This document shows, one piece after another, positions 23,494 to 37,164 of a stretch of 64,000 bases of DNA; the first letter of the stretch is position 1; every line of letters begins with the position of its first letter. The position numbers were made by a program, and so were the translations under genes. Source of the stretch: Castor canadensis (Eukaryota; Chordata; Mammalia; Rodentia; Castoridae); NCBI RefSeq assembly GCF_047511655.1, contig NC_133397.1, positions 42,050,001 through 42,114,000 on the forward strand, written 5' to 3'. The notes under the pieces are model-generated. The model saw nothing but the letters and a program-made list of their open reading frames with translations, had not been told where the DNA came from and did no database searches.

Positions 23494-24559
23494 GTTTTGA
23501 AACTTCTGATTGTGTGTGTATGTTTCCATCTAGATCATTACTCTGGGTCTGAGCCAATTCTCTAAAGGCACAGGTTTAGAGGGGTTACCTGGATAATAAT
23601 TCTTGGGGAAGAGGGATTGATATACTGGATTCTAACTGGCTTTATTCCAATAGAAGAAGTGTAGGAGGTGTTTCTTTCTCTTGAGTCTCATCTAAAGGAT
23701 TTAGAAGCACTGAATTTAGCTATTCTGAAATATGTTTGCTTATTTAAGAATTGTCCCATCTTTTACCAGGAAGCGTTGTAGTGACAGAGTGATGGAAGGA
23801 ACGTCTTTTGAGCCTCTGCTGTTTATTTGTCTCTGAACATTGTCTTGCTGTCAGAGCCACAATCTCTTAAACCAATTTGTCATTAGGAGCTATGTGGTGG
23901 GATAATTACTACTCAATCATATTTATAATTAAGCTTCTACTTACTTTTGAGTCCAAATTCAGAAATACATTGCCTCTGGCCACAAACAAGGCAGAAGATT
24001 GACTGCAGATGGAGCTCAGACAGCCCAACAGTGTACCAAACTGGTGTGTGGGGGCTAGGGAGGAAAACGATAAGTAAAAACTCCTTGTTTTCATAGAGCT
24101 TTAGATCACTGCTCTCCAAAACAAATGTAATGCAAGCCACATGTGAACTTTTAAGTTTTCAAAAAGTCATGTTAATAATGTAAAAAAGAAATAAGTGAAA
24201 CTAATTTTTAAATGGATTATTTTTGTCCCAATATATTCAAAATAGTATGATTCTAGTGCTATCTTACACTTTTTTCTTTTTTACTAATTACTTAATTACT
24301 TCTGAAGTATTTGTCAAAGGGCAAGAGAAGGAAGGATTGGCTTCAACATTAATAGAGGATACTCAGAGGAGACTCAGAGCTTTGTGGGCTGGCCTGGTAA
24401 AATTTATGGTGAATATTTATGATCCGATTATTCAGATGGGGTTGTTTATGAGAATAGATGCAGGTAGCATTGTTATTTATCAGGAACAACATGCTGTAAT
24501 AGAATGAGTTCTAGACTGAGGGTTAGGAGAGTTGGTTAGTAGTCCATGCACTGGTGGAG

Positions 24560-24680
24560 TAACTAATATGTACCAATCCTGTTATAGCACTAGGCACTTT
24601 AGAACCAGTTTCTTTTCTGTTTCTTACAATGGCCTAAAAGGTATATAGCCACTCTGTTTATAGGGGAAGAAGCTGAGCCT
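24560..24680 (+). mobile_element. MIR SINE fragment
   Basis: TATAGCACTAGGCACTTTAG, a CTTACAATGGCC segment and a GGGGAAGAAGCTGAG segment are in MIR order. Confidence 0.55.
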
Positions 24681-25127
24681 GGGTAGGTTGAGTCCTGGTT
24701 TATTATGGAATCTGGATAAAATCTCAGCTCTGTCTGATTCCAAAGCTTCTGTATCTTTAATTGTGTAATGCACATACATATCGTAATATAATGTATTTTC
24801 TGTTAATGATGGTCCAACAAGAGCAACAGAGTTATTCATGCATGTGTATGTATGTAAATGTGTGTATGTGGTAAGTGTTTGTTACAGGGAATTGGCTTTC
24901 ACAGTTGAGAGGTTGGCTGAGGAGTTTCTGTAAGGATTCTGTCTTCATAATCTGATCCTGGAGCTTAAAGTACTCAGGACAGGTGTCATAAAGGGAAGGT
25001 CATGAGCATGCTGCAAATATAGTATAACCCCAAGAAGACAAACTGAGCTTCATTTCTATTTTTGCTGCCTCTGACCTTGGTGGTAAAAAGTATCCTGCAA
25101 ACATTTTATCTTTCATCATCTAGCTAA

Positions 25128-25128
<1 letters not shown>

Positions 25129-25179
<51 letters not shown>
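25129..25179. repeat. (CA)n microsatellite, uninterrupted
   Basis: About 25 perfect CA units occur in a row, which is likely highly polymorphic. It lies about 0.9 kb downstream of the FSHR stop codon. Confidence 0.97.
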
Positions 25180-25181
<2 letters not shown>

Positions 25182-25419
25182 GCCAGGAATCTGAAGGATC
25201 CAGGGGAAAGGGAGCAATTGTAGACAAGCTGCTGCTTTACAGCATTGAGTTGAATAAGCATCAGCAACAAAATATGTTGACCTAAAAAATGGTTGTTGCA
25301 TTCTCCTAACTTCCCATTTCCCCTAGAATTTCCTCTGTGTTCTACCCTAGCTGGAAACACATGAGAAAGAGAATTCTGGGAAGACTGTTGTTCAGCCTCT
25401 CTAAGTTGACTCATTACAA

Positions 25420-25470
25420 ATCTATCATAGGTGCTCAATAAATACTTGTTGAGTGAATGAATGAATACAT
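25420..25470 (+). mobile_element. L2/MIR 3' terminus
   Basis: The phrase GGTGCTCAATAAATACTTG followed by GTGAATGAATGAAT is the shared L2/MIR tail. Confidence 0.7.
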
Positions 25471-25542
25471 TGGTGCTTCTCTTAGAAGTTCTGTGGGAGA
25501 CAGAACACCTGATCTTGGCTACCTGTTACAAGACATTCTCTG

Positions 25543-25705
25543 TCTCTGTCTCTCTCTCTCTCTTTCTCTCTCCCTCCCTTCCTCTTTCTTTTCCTTCCTT
25601 CTTTGGCTTGATTTTTCAGACAGCATCTTGCTGTATAATTTGGCCTGGACTGGAACTTGTGATTCTGTGAGATTACAGGATTTGGCATGCCGCAGCCAAG
25701 CCAAA
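25543..25705 (-). mobile_element. (CT)n tract plus B1-like SINE remnant
   Basis: A C+T tract at 25543-25605 is followed by GACAGCATCTTGCTGTATAA, then a GCCTGGACTGGAACTTGTG segment and GATTACAGG. This is the reverse of a diverged 7SL-derived B1 element. The CT tract is probably its expanded tail. Confidence 0.65.
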
Positions 25706-25860
25706 TGATTTTAAACAAATCAGTATACTCTTTGAATCTTGGTTTCCTCATTTGTAAAACTTCAAGAATAATCCCTGTCCTCCCTCTTTAAATAGATTTT
25801 ATAAGAATCTTCTGAGATAATCTGAACAAAAGCACTTTAAATATTATAAAGCATAAAACA
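25706..25860 (+). mobile_element. MIR SINE fragment
   Basis: GGTTTCCTCATTTGTAAAAC and a later CTTCTGAGATAATCTGAAC segment match the MIR 3' half. Confidence 0.65.
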
Positions 25861-26083
25861 AATATGATGTAGTATTGTATTATTTTAATTATTGTTATTA
25901 ATAATTCAGTTTCTTAATGTGTCACATGAAATTAATAGTTCCTGACAAATTTACCTTACAGGTAACCAGGAAGATTTAATTAGATGAAACATGTAGAAAT
26001 ACTTGCAGCTATTCTGTGGCCTATTCTACAAAGAGAAGAATTAATTGCCATTCATCACTCAGATACCTTTTCTTCATTGCATT

Positions 26084-27343
<1,260 letters not shown>

Positions 27344-29334
27344 TCAACATCCTGGTAAATACATCACTACCATTGCCCGGGGTAGAAATAATGGGGTTTC
27401 TTCCTGAGATTGTTTTTCCTTCTAACATCTTGTCTGCCCTTGAGGCTGAGCTCATGGGTTAATGCTGCTTACTGTAAATGAACAGAACAAGTTGTATGTA
27501 TATTCCTAGAGTTGTATGGCCTACTGGGGAAACCATCTGGCCACAACCTGAATGTGGGAAGGAAGGCGCCAGGGACTAGCTAAACCTTGCTATTAAGTGC
27601 AAATAATTTACAGATCTGGTATCATCTCCACTCCTTTCCTCCCCTGATCTCCATTCAGTTATTTCTTACTATGCTTGGGGAGTACATACTCCTAATTTCT
27701 CTATGCTATACTTTGATCACTGGAAAAATCTGTCTGTTCTCTGACATGAATGAGAACTTGTTTGCTTGTTTTACTTACATAAGCTAGAGTCTCAAGAGTT
27801 TGTAGTTAATTCCCAGTCAGCTTATCCCTTGTCTCTTTGGTACTCAGACTGTAGGGAGGCCAGCTAATTTGCTTAAAATGTTACTGGGGTCCTGTTCTTT
27901 ATTACCTCACTCACTGGGGCTCACAGTAGACTTCAGGCATATTTGTCCTGCAAGGTAAGCCAGTTATCTCATATTAAATAGTTGCTCAGTGAGTGCTTGA
28001 CAGGACAAATGCAAGTTGTAAAGGGGTCTAGTTTGTTCCCAGGTAGTACCATCCTCTGGGTATCCTGGTTCTTCTTGGGCTCACTTCCTGCCTTGGTTTT
28101 TCCTTTATACATATATGAGGCCTTGTTAATAGGATGGAGGCACATACATAATATTTGAATGAAATCCAGATGACAATATTCAACCCATGAGTTTATGCAT
28201 AAATATTCTACTAATACTCTGTATGGAGATACGGAGGGTAATACTTCTGGTTTGAAGCAAAGATTTAAGGACCATTTCACATTGGGAGCATTTTTGAATG
28301 GAAAAAGTCATGCACATATATTCCTACTTCTCCCTCTCTCCCCAAGGAAAAAGTTCACAGTAATGTTAAATAACAGCATTTTCTCAAACATCAACACAAT
28401 CTCACAGAGCAGGGAAGTGAGTATTAAAACCCTTCAAAAGCCCTCAGAAGAAAGAGACAGGTGGTTAGAGGAGTGGAGGAGGTAAAGCCTCCATTTGATT
28501 CCAAAGGTTGAGTGCTGTATGTCTGACATACCCAGGCTGAACTTGCCTCATCTCCCCCTTGAGGAGGGGCTGTGAGAGAGAACCGTGTCTTGCCCTCTCT
28601 CACCTCTGGGAAGCTAACCGAATCACCATGAAATCATTTTCCCTTGGCCCTAGGATTTTTTCTCTTATTCTCTCTTTTTTCCTTTTGCTGAAGAAAGTGT
28701 CATCTTTTGTTTTAGAAACTGAGAGGGCTTTTCAAGTCAGTCATAGATTGCACTGAGACTAAACAATACACACACATGTAATTGAAAGTGAGTGGAGTTA
28801 GAGTCCAGAAAATCTTTTGGCTTAATAGGTAAACTTAAAGAAAGGCAAGGCAAACTCCAAGATGGGCATCCAGGAGACAAAAGGGCCATTCTGTGGTTCT
28901 TAGCCTAATTTGTGACTCCTAAATCCAATTAGTGGATTAGCCGTAACCCAATTGAAGGAACAGATGGCTGATTGCCATCTGGTTCATTGGACTGGGTTCT
29001 GACTTAGCCATCTAGAGATAGCCTTCTCTTCCTGGGGCATTGCTGGAAGGATTCCTATTGTTGATGCTGCAACCAACATATTCTAAATAATGATGTCTCC
29101 CTTTCCTGAAACTGACATGAGGTGAGGGGACAGGTAAATAATGTAAGTCTCTGAGACAAGCACAGAAATAAAGATGGAACAGAGGGAAACGAAGTCTTGT
29201 CTCTACAGTACCTTGGTTAATTCTAGGCACGATAAGGGCCAGTTTAAAAGTGGTACTCATGGACCTCGGTCAGTCAATCAACAGGTGTTTAAGGGGTGGC
29301 ACATCAGAGTGTCCCAGAGCTTGCACTTTGGGGA

Positions 29335-29465
29335 CAGGCTTTGGATCTGAGTTTGGTTAGTGTTTCATCAAGTTACTCAGTATCTCTAAGCCACAGTTAC
29401 TACCCATGATAGAAGGGACAAGAATTAATAATGGTAATGATATTACCTTTGTAATATTAGAGATA
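29335..29465 (+). mobile_element. MIR SINE fragment
   Basis: TCAAGTTACTCAGTATCTC and CTAAGCCACAGTTACTACCC, followed by AATAATGGTAATGATATTAC, resemble the MIR 3' body. Confidence 0.5.
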
Positions 29466-31384
29466 CAGGTGCAAGGTATTATGTGCCTATTCGACAAATG
29501 TCAGCAATATGGGTTCTTGTGTTGTTATTTTGAAACATATGCCATAGTGCATCAATTTAAAATCTCACTGTAAATGAACAGCCTAAATATAAGAAAAATT
29601 AAATAAAATAATAGCATGATAAAGCAAATTGCATATAGAACTATAATAAGAAAATATCTGGTTCAATGACAAATGAGGGGTCTAGTTGATCCAACCTTTT
29701 CACAAGAGTCCAAGAGCCATTAGCCAATATCTCACAGTAACAAAGGCGTCATATTTATGCTATGGTCATTATTCCCAAATGAGGAACAGAATAATTTCAC
29801 ATACAACTTTAAACTAAAATCCCATTACCAAACTATGCCTCATATGATATACAATGAAATGACACTATTTTAGGAATAAATTTTGAGATTCTGTCTTGAG
29901 AAACATAACTCTTTTGGATTGTGTTTGTGAATTTCTTAAATGTAAGCACCCACATTTTGGTATGTTGTGGAACTAATGTGAGTCTCTAACTGCTGCACCC
30001 TAGCAGGCCCCGATGGTACGTTAGAATAGGGACTTAGAGGAGGTGAGGGCTGAGTGGTCTGGAGGGATCAGAGAAAGCTTCATATCATGGTGCACCTTAA
30101 GCTGACCTGAGATTTCTGGTTGGAAAAGCCTTGAGGCTAAGTCTACACGAGGAGGTGGCAAGACCAGAGGACTCTGAGCAGCACAGTAAGATAATAGATT
30201 CCCATGGCATGTTGGATTTGGAGCCAAACAGCATGCCACAAGCTTCTGTTACAGTGATCTTAACATCCTTTCAGATTTCTCCCAAGGGGTATTCAGTTGC
30301 AGGTCTTGGCAGTGAATTGGTATCTTTCTTGCCCTGGCTAGAATAATTCAAGACTTTTGTTTCATCCCAAACTCTTAAGAACTCTACTTGTCAGGAAGAA
30401 ATTCTCCTGCCCTTAGGTTAATATGTGAAGAGTGCTTGTTTCTGGATCATTTCCCAATGATGCATGCTAATTCTGAAAAGCAGCCTTTTTCCTGCAAATC
30501 CTTCAAATGGATCTGGGTATTCTCAGTTACTTTGAAAACATTTTAGGATATGAACTGTTTTGTTGCTTTTTTATTGTTTTGCTTTTGAGCAAGGGATATG
30601 TCCACATTTGCAGCTCAAGGTATGTTAAAGTTTGAATAACTGAGGAGACTGTTGAAACAGTGAACTATCACCACAGTACAGCTGTGTTAGTGTGGGTCCA
30701 CTATTTAATAGTGAAACATCATCATTTGATCAAGTGCAATTAAATGGTGTGGGTTGTATTAGTGAGTTCAGGAGAGTTTGGGAGCTCTGAGAACTCCTTG
30801 TATGCAGTAAGTTCTTACCTCCAATAGGGTCCTTTAAATGTCTAGAACATGTATAATAGCCAAAACCACTCCTCTACTCTCTCCAGATCTTGTCTAGGAT
30901 TACCTCAGCTTTTTAGCCAGTTACATATTGGAACTTGGCTTAGTCTAGATTATCCTCTTTAAACATCTGGACTGGCCTTCCTTGAAAGACAAAGTAGAGG
31001 TATCTCAATCTTTGTCCTCCCTGTGAGTTGTTAAGATCTGGAGGTGGATTAGAGAGATTTATTGTGGCCGGAATGTGCACACATATGTACATAAGTCTTT
31101 GGTACAACATTTTTGTTTCTCTTCTCTAAAGTTGACTTTGATGTTAATAGTATGGGACATTTATGGGATATGGAGTTTGAGACTTGAAGGATGAATCCAT
31201 ATTGGTTTAAAAGAAAGAGGAAAAAGTGTTCAGCGTCAGCTATGAGTCAGGCACTAAGCTTGATGATTTTATATTAAAAGAAAGAAAACATGGTAGATAC
31301 TTCATGAGGTATCCCTCTCCAGTGAGCCCATTTTCAAAACTGAATCTTTATTCAGTTTATTCTGAGCAAAACTGAATCATTACT

Positions 31385-31502
31385 TTTTTTTTTTTCAAGA
31401 CAGGATCTCACTATGTAGATTGGGCTGGTCTTGAACTCATGATCCTCCTGCCTCAGGCTCTTGAGTGCTGGAATTACAGGTGTGCACCATTATATCTAGC
31501 TA
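31385..31502 (-). mobile_element. B1 (7SL-derived) SINE, reverse orientation
   Basis: A T run is followed by AAGACAGGATCTCACTATGT, then GGGCTGGTCTTGAACTCATG, a CCTCCTGCCTCAGG segment and GGAATTACAGGTGTGCACC. This is a monomeric B1-type element, which supports a rodent host. It ends about 160 bp from exon 9. Confidence 0.9.
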
Positions 31503-31664
31503 AAACTGAATCTTTGATCCAGAGCATGACTCTGGGACTCAGTCAGTGGACCCTCTCTGTACATGGGTTCTCTTCATGTCACACACATGTAGAAGTTGTA
31601 GACTGTGTTCTGTTCTAGGGGAAATGCCCAAGCCAGGCTTCAGGGATGCACATAAGAAGACTCA

Positions 31665-31907
<243 letters not shown>

Positions 31908-32419
31908 TCACTTCACAGACAAAATAGCAGACATTTCAGTATAGTGATAGTCCTACATGGGTGAGAAGGGAGATTCCAGCTTATCCAACACACCTCAGTC
32001 AGATCAGTATTCAGCTGAACAGAACATTTGGTTTGGGTAGGAGCTCTGGTCCTTGTGTTCTTGGTAGGAACAGTTAGGTAACAGTCTGCCTTGATTCTTG
32101 GATATACTACATACGGGATGATTTGGGGCTTAACTACTGCTGGTGAGTAGAACTAACTACTTCCTTTTCTGTAGTCTATTTGTGCCCACTAATTTGCAGA
32201 GGACTGAAAGATTGAGACTATTTTCCTCTACTATGAAACTATCTACCAAAATACTTTTGATGAAGTATTTTTGATGGGGTGGAGTCTATGGCCAAATTTT
32301 AGGAAGAAGTGTGAACAGAGCATACCATAAAGGGAAGAGGAGTTTGGTGGGCATCAGTGCCAGCCTCAGCACAAAGTCCAAGTGACAGGTGGAATGATGG
32401 TATGACCTTGGCCTCCATG

Positions 32420-32635
32420 ATAGACTTACCTGCATTTATATCCTATCCCTATAACTATTAGATCTACAATCTTGATCAGATTATGTCACATCTCCCTGTT
32501 TTCCTCAGCTATAAAGTGGGAAGATGGAAATCATATTTATCCCAGAGGTTGTTGTGATAATTAAATGAGTTAAAAAATATAAAGAACTTCCTGGCCAACA
32601 GATAGTACTTAATAACTGGCAGCTATTAACAGTAA
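32420..32635 (+). mobile_element. MIR SINE
   Basis: CCTGTTTTCCTCAGCTATAA, a GAGGTTGTTGTGATAATTAAATG segment and CAACAGATAGTACTTAATAA are in MIR order, so most of the 3' half is present. Confidence 0.7.
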
Positions 32636-32646
32636 ACATTACAGAA

Positions 32647-32648
<2 letters not shown>

Positions 32649-32697
<49 letters not shown>
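32649..32697. repeat. (CA)n microsatellite, uninterrupted
   Basis: About 24 perfect CA units run to the CCATACCATACCACA edge. On the FSHR strand this is (TG)n inside intron 8. Confidence 0.97.
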
Positions 32698-33479
32698 ATA
32701 CCATACCACATGTGGGGGTGGGGAAGAAACAGTTGTTGCTATGTAGGAGAGAGGAGAGTCTTTGTCTGGGTGATTCAGCAGAGGCCAAATGGGACTCAAC
32801 ACAAATGAACAGCTAAACAAGCTCATGTCCCAGATTTTATGGAAGCAACACCAATGATGGGGTGCTTTCCTGGAAGCCGTAACCCTCGAAACCAGGACTA
32901 GCTGGTGAGAATGAGGAGATTTAAATGGCACTAGCTTAGACTCATTGGAATCAGGGCTTGGTCATGAGAGTGTTTCTGATGAAGGTGGTGGCAACTGGTG
33001 ACCCGGATGAGTTCATTTCAGCATTTGGGGACCCATGGATATACTTGAAGAAGAAGGATCTTTTAATGTCAACTTTTTTTTTTTTTTTTGTGAGTCAAAG
33101 CAGTAAGCACTCAGGGCAATGAAACTGAGGGTGTGATATATATCTGCTACTCCATATGTTCTCACAGTCTGGTGAAAATTACATTCTCAGTCTTTTTCCC
33201 CCTGTGTCATTCTCTTGCTCAAAAATTTATCAAGCCTTCTTATTGTACAGTGGAGCCTTCCCTACTTCCCTTTAACCACTTCCCCCTTTACCATTTCTCT
33301 TTCCCAACCAAACTTATACTGCTTATCCATACTTGATGTCACCAGGTCCTTATCACAAAACCCAAGCAAGTTGTTCCCCAACCCCTAGAGAGATAATGCT
33401 CACTAAGGCCACTTCTGGGTTCTAACCCTGATTTCTTAATTTCTTATACAAGCAGACTACTCCTTTCTGAGATGTACTT

Positions 33480-34240
33480 TCTAGCCTTCACATTCTCCTA
33501 CATGACATCTCCTTTGACTTCTTTCTGATTTTTAAATTTGTTTTACGTCTCTTCTCATGTCCTTTAAATACTGGTATTTCTCCAAACTTAATGCTATATA
33601 TAATCTTCCAGGTGGCCTTACCTACTCCCTTAGTTTCAGATACCAGGTATATACTGATGGCTTCTAAATATATATCCCAGTTCAGATCCTACTCCTGAAC
33701 CCCAGACAAGATAATCAGCTGTCCATTGGACTCCCATGTAGATGACTCGCACAAGCATCAAAACTGAGCTTATCTTTCTTGTAACTATTCTGCCTGGGAG
33801 GCATACTTGATTCCCCCCTTCTCCTTCATGTGGACATCAGTCTCTTATCCTTTTAAGTCTGCCTTTTAAATCAGTTTCAAATCTATTTCCTTGCTTTTCT
33901 TCTGTTACTCTAGTGAAGGTCACCATTAAAAGACAAATGAAATGGTCTCATACCTCTTCTTCTATGACCATCTAGTTCTCTTTCTAATGCAATCTTCAGA
34001 GTTCTTTAAACTATAAATTGAGTAAAATTTTAAAAATACCAATTAAATTGTGACTTTGGGTTAAAATCTTTCAAATATCCTGCATTGATTTCAAGATAAA
34101 GGACAAATCACTGTATATGGCATGCTGGTTCTTTGTTTTTTCTCACAACCATTTTATGCCCTAATCTGTGCTCTGCTCTGTATTGCAGGAGGGATGATCC
34201 CTTCAGGTTTCATTTCTCAGGTATCACCTTGTTGATCAGC
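33480..34240 (+). mobile_element. L2 LINE, 3' ORF region
   Basis: The wording of the L2 coding region is recognisable but decayed: CATCCTGGGAGGC-like and GATTCCCCCCTTCTCC text, GATAAAGGACAAATCAC, and a GTGCTCTGCTCTG segment. The frame is destroyed. Confidence 0.55.
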
Positions 34241-34569
34241 TTCTTGTTGAGTTCAGAAATGGCACTAGTAGATATTGGAGGGTTGGTAAAAAAGGATATC
34301 TCATCCTTCCTCTGTCTTAAGCAGCAGCTCAGTCTCTTCTGTGACTCCAGACATCATTGAACAGATCTGCTAAGGTCCAGCTTCTACCAGTTGTCCTAGT
34401 TCCTGGGCTCCAGTAAGGCCATGTATCACTTGCTGTTAAAGTCTAAGGATTAAAAGTGGTTACCTGCCATTTCTATTATTTGGGCTGGTGATTCCCTGTG
34501 CTATTTAGGCAGATTTACATTTTCAGAAACTTATTCAGTACCTTAATGTATTATAATTAGCCCCCTTCT

Positions 34570-34830
34570 TGTTAAATGTCAATTATATCAAATTTGTTAA
34601 TACAAATTCATATCTTCCATATACTTACTGATATAATGATTGTTTGTTCTATCACTACAGAGAGAAGTACATTAAAACCTCCAACTGTAATTTAGATTTG
34701 TAAATTTCTAGTTTTGTTAATTTTTGCTTTATATATTTTTGATGACTTTAGATCCATACGAACTTACAATTTTTATATCTTTCTGGTGATGTTCTTCAAA
34801 TCTACTAATACTTGTCTCCTCTTTGAAATT
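34570..34830 (-). mobile_element. Old L1 ORF2 fragment
   Basis: ATCACTACAGAGAGAAGTAC, then ATTAAAACCTCCAACTGTAA and GATTTGTAAATTTC match the antisense L1 ORF2 region around its reverse-transcriptase/C-terminal border. It is non-coding. Confidence 0.55.
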
Positions 34831-34989
34831 TCACTCTTATTTTCTCTTTCTTCTTTGACCTCTAACTGTTAGAGTACCTATGGCCTCAAAATCTACATTT
34901 TCTTTTCTCTATTGTCACATACTCTATAGCTGAGTTAGTTCATTCAGCCTTAGAGCAAAACATCATTTATATGCTAGACTTTTAGTCCT

Positions 34990-35240
34990 AAGTTATTTCT
35001 CTAAAATCCATACTCATATTCAGCCACCTCATTATTGCAATCTCCACTTAGATGTCCACCTAATAAGTAGGTCAAGCTTTGCACGTTAAAAATTGAGCCC
35101 TTCATCTTTCCCCTGCAAAAAATCATCCTTTACTCCCTTTTTCTCTCACATCCCATATCCAAACTCTCAGTGAAACTTTTTGGCTTTAGGTACCACATAT
35201 ATACAAAATCTGACTACTTCTCAGAATAGTCATTGCCACC
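34990..35240 (+). mobile_element. L2 LINE, ORF fragment
   Basis: CTCACATCCCATATCCAAAC, a CTCAGTGAAACTTTTTGGC segment and AATCTGACTACTTCTCAG match the L2 coding region. It may belong to the same insertion as 33480-34240, split by the L1 piece at 34570-34830. Confidence 0.6.
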
Positions 35241-35914
35241 ACCGCAGGGTGAGTGTTCTGGTGTTCCAAGGTACCTTTCCTAGTTCTCTCCTTTGTATTA
35301 TAATTCTTCAGATTTGGGGTCCCTGCAGATGAGTCTGGTCCATGGACTCTTGTCCCTGTGATGAGTCTTTACTCTGTGCTGCTAAATAACTTAGTTGTCC
35401 TGGCTGCTCTCCATTTCTACTTCCTATCCTTGCAGAGTTTCCCAACTTTCTTCTCTGCTACAGGAGGTTATTCTGGGTTTTCTCTTCAAGCCATCACTCT
35501 TCTGACCTGTTCTACTATTGACACTGGCTTTGTTCTCTGTGACCAAGCTCCCATTTCATCTGGCCTTTTGGGTTCCTCTTTTTTTCCCCCTTCAAATGTG
35601 GAAGAGAGCATAGACTAAGATTCAGCTTTGTATTTTTCTAGAAGAGTTGAAGGATCCCTCCAAGGAATGAGTTAAAAACATTAAAATCCTCTGGGAACAG
35701 TTTAAATGAAGGCAATCATTACCTGTTATGAACATTTTTTTCAAAGCAAGCAAAACAGAAAGAAAGCTATTTTTTTCTTAATTATGTCTTCCCCTTTGAG
35801 CTTGGAACATGTATGTATATATCTATATCTCACATTAATTTAAGTTTTCCAAAGAGAAACACATTTTATATTACATGGAATACCATCCTGTTATCTAATG
35901 TATTAGTATATTAT

Positions 35915-36298
35915 AGTTAGAGATGACTGCAAATTCTTTAACACCTTTTGTGTCAACAGTCTTTTTGCCCTCCTTTTGAGTCTAGGCTCAGCTGTGGTAT
36001 TTTCTCTCCTTGAGTATAGAAGGCTCTAGCATTCTTCACAATGCTTTTCATATAATAAGCACCCAGAACATTATTGTTTGTTTGAAGATACACTGTTATA
36101 TTTTGGGGCCACAAAGTGTGATAGAAGTGTTGCTAATTGACATCTAGACCTAACCTTTAAGAGCATCAACAGCTTCTGTGGTGGTCTTATATAGTCCTGA
36201 GCTAATATGAAGAACTCTGAACACCTTGAGGCTGCCATATTAGCAAAAGCCCATGTGGAGGATGAGACACCATGGAGGGAGGGAGGGAGACAGAGGAC

Positions 36299-36337
<39 letters not shown>

Positions 36338-36493
36338 AAATTACAAATAGATCCCTCATACTCAGCCACCTGAGGTAACATCACATGGATGAGAGACATT
36401 GTGTATCCAAATTCCTGATACACAAAATTGAAAGCAAAATGGAATGGTTGTTTTAACCACTAAGGTTTAATGCAGCAATAAAGAACCCAAACA
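35915..36493 (+). mobile_element. MLT1-type MaLR LTR with (GA)n expansion
   Basis: Phrases from MLT1 appear in order: a GTGGAGGATGAGACACCATG segment, AATGGTTGTTTTAACCACTA and GCAGCAATAAAGAACCC, ending CAAACA at 36493. A (GA)n array of about 15 units lies at 36305-36335, preceded by GGGA repeats. The element is ancient. Confidence 0.6.
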
Positions 36494-36964
36494 GATTCCA
36501 CTGAGGTCTCTGTGGCTTTGTCATCTAGGGCTATTATTTTTTAAAGCCCTAGAGTTATTTTTTCCATGACAATCACTAGTAGTACAAAGGTATTATATTC
36601 TCTATGTTTTCTACCTCTCTCATCATTTATTATTTCTGATATCTCCATGGATTAACAAAAATTTATAGAAATTCAGATCATCAGAGAAAAAGATAAGGAG
36701 ATCTTGTTCAGTGTTATTTGAGACTTAGCTACACTAATATTTCCATTTTTTCTCTCTGCTCTCAACACACGTGTACACATACACATACATACACACATGT
36801 GTATTCCTTGGCTATGATCTTTCCACATGACCTGGAAATATGATGTTTGATTTTATAACTGCTTTATAAAAATACTCTCCATTCTTAGAAGGCAAATATC
36901 TTGGGGAAGGAGGAGTAGCAAAAGATATCAGTTATTCACATCATCATGAAAGTAGGTTATTGTA

Positions 36965-37164
36965 CCTGTGATGGTTAATTTTAGATGTCAACTTGGGATT
37001 AAGGGATATCTGGAGAGCTTGTAAAGCATTATTTCTGGATGTCTTTGAGGATGCTTTCAGAAGAGATTGGCACTTAAATCAGTGAACTGTAAGGAAGTTC
37101 TGCCTTCACTCAGTGTGGGAGGACACCATTCATATCTCTATCCCTTTTGGAGCAAGGATACTCT
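36965..37164 (+). mobile_element. Old LTR-like interspersed repeat, left part
   Basis: It begins GTGATGGTTAATTTTAGATG followed by TCAACTTGGGATTAAGG, which I recognise as the start of a common mammalian repeat whose copies end TGACTAATACA. The right half resumes at 38472 after an L1 insertion. I cannot name the family reliably. Confidence 0.6.

Larger units (their letters stand above)
12462..26083. other. FSHR-downstream DNA, proximal part
   Basis: There is no gene apart from the untranslated 3' end of FSHR. L1, MaLR, L2, MIR, ID and B1 repeats and microsatellites are listed separately. The stretches 16239-16693, 16778-18134, 19466-21555, 21707-23410, 23494-24559 and 24705-25128 hold no repeat I can name with confidence. 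Frames of 60 to 120 codons in them have no recognisable domain. The stretch 17215-17570 may be a degraded LTR (see findings). Confidence 0.65.
24699..26083 (-). other. FSHR: Probable FSHR 3' UTR, end not fixed
   Basis: The region follows the FSHR stop codon on the minus strand. Reading down that strand, the first canonical AATAAA is at 24699-24704, about 1.4 kb after the stop. Weaker ATTAAA signals lie at 25975-25980 and 25884-25889. Which one is used cannot be decided from sequence. The region includes a MIR piece, a B1 remnant, a (CT)n tract and a (CA)n array, which would be transcribed as GA-rich and (UG)n respectively if the distal site is used. Confidence 0.35.

Noticed and set aside
24223-24507. 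94-codon plus-strand frame
   Set aside because: It is a chance frame in AT-rich sequence with no recognisable motif.
25129-25301. Frames encoding long Cys-Val repeats
   Set aside because: They are direct translations of the (CA)n microsatellite, as is also the case at 32649-32697.
1-26083. Possible neighbouring gene LHCGR
   Set aside because: It lies downstream of FSHR in mammals, but no LHCGR-like exon or seven-helix coding sequence occurs in this part of the window.
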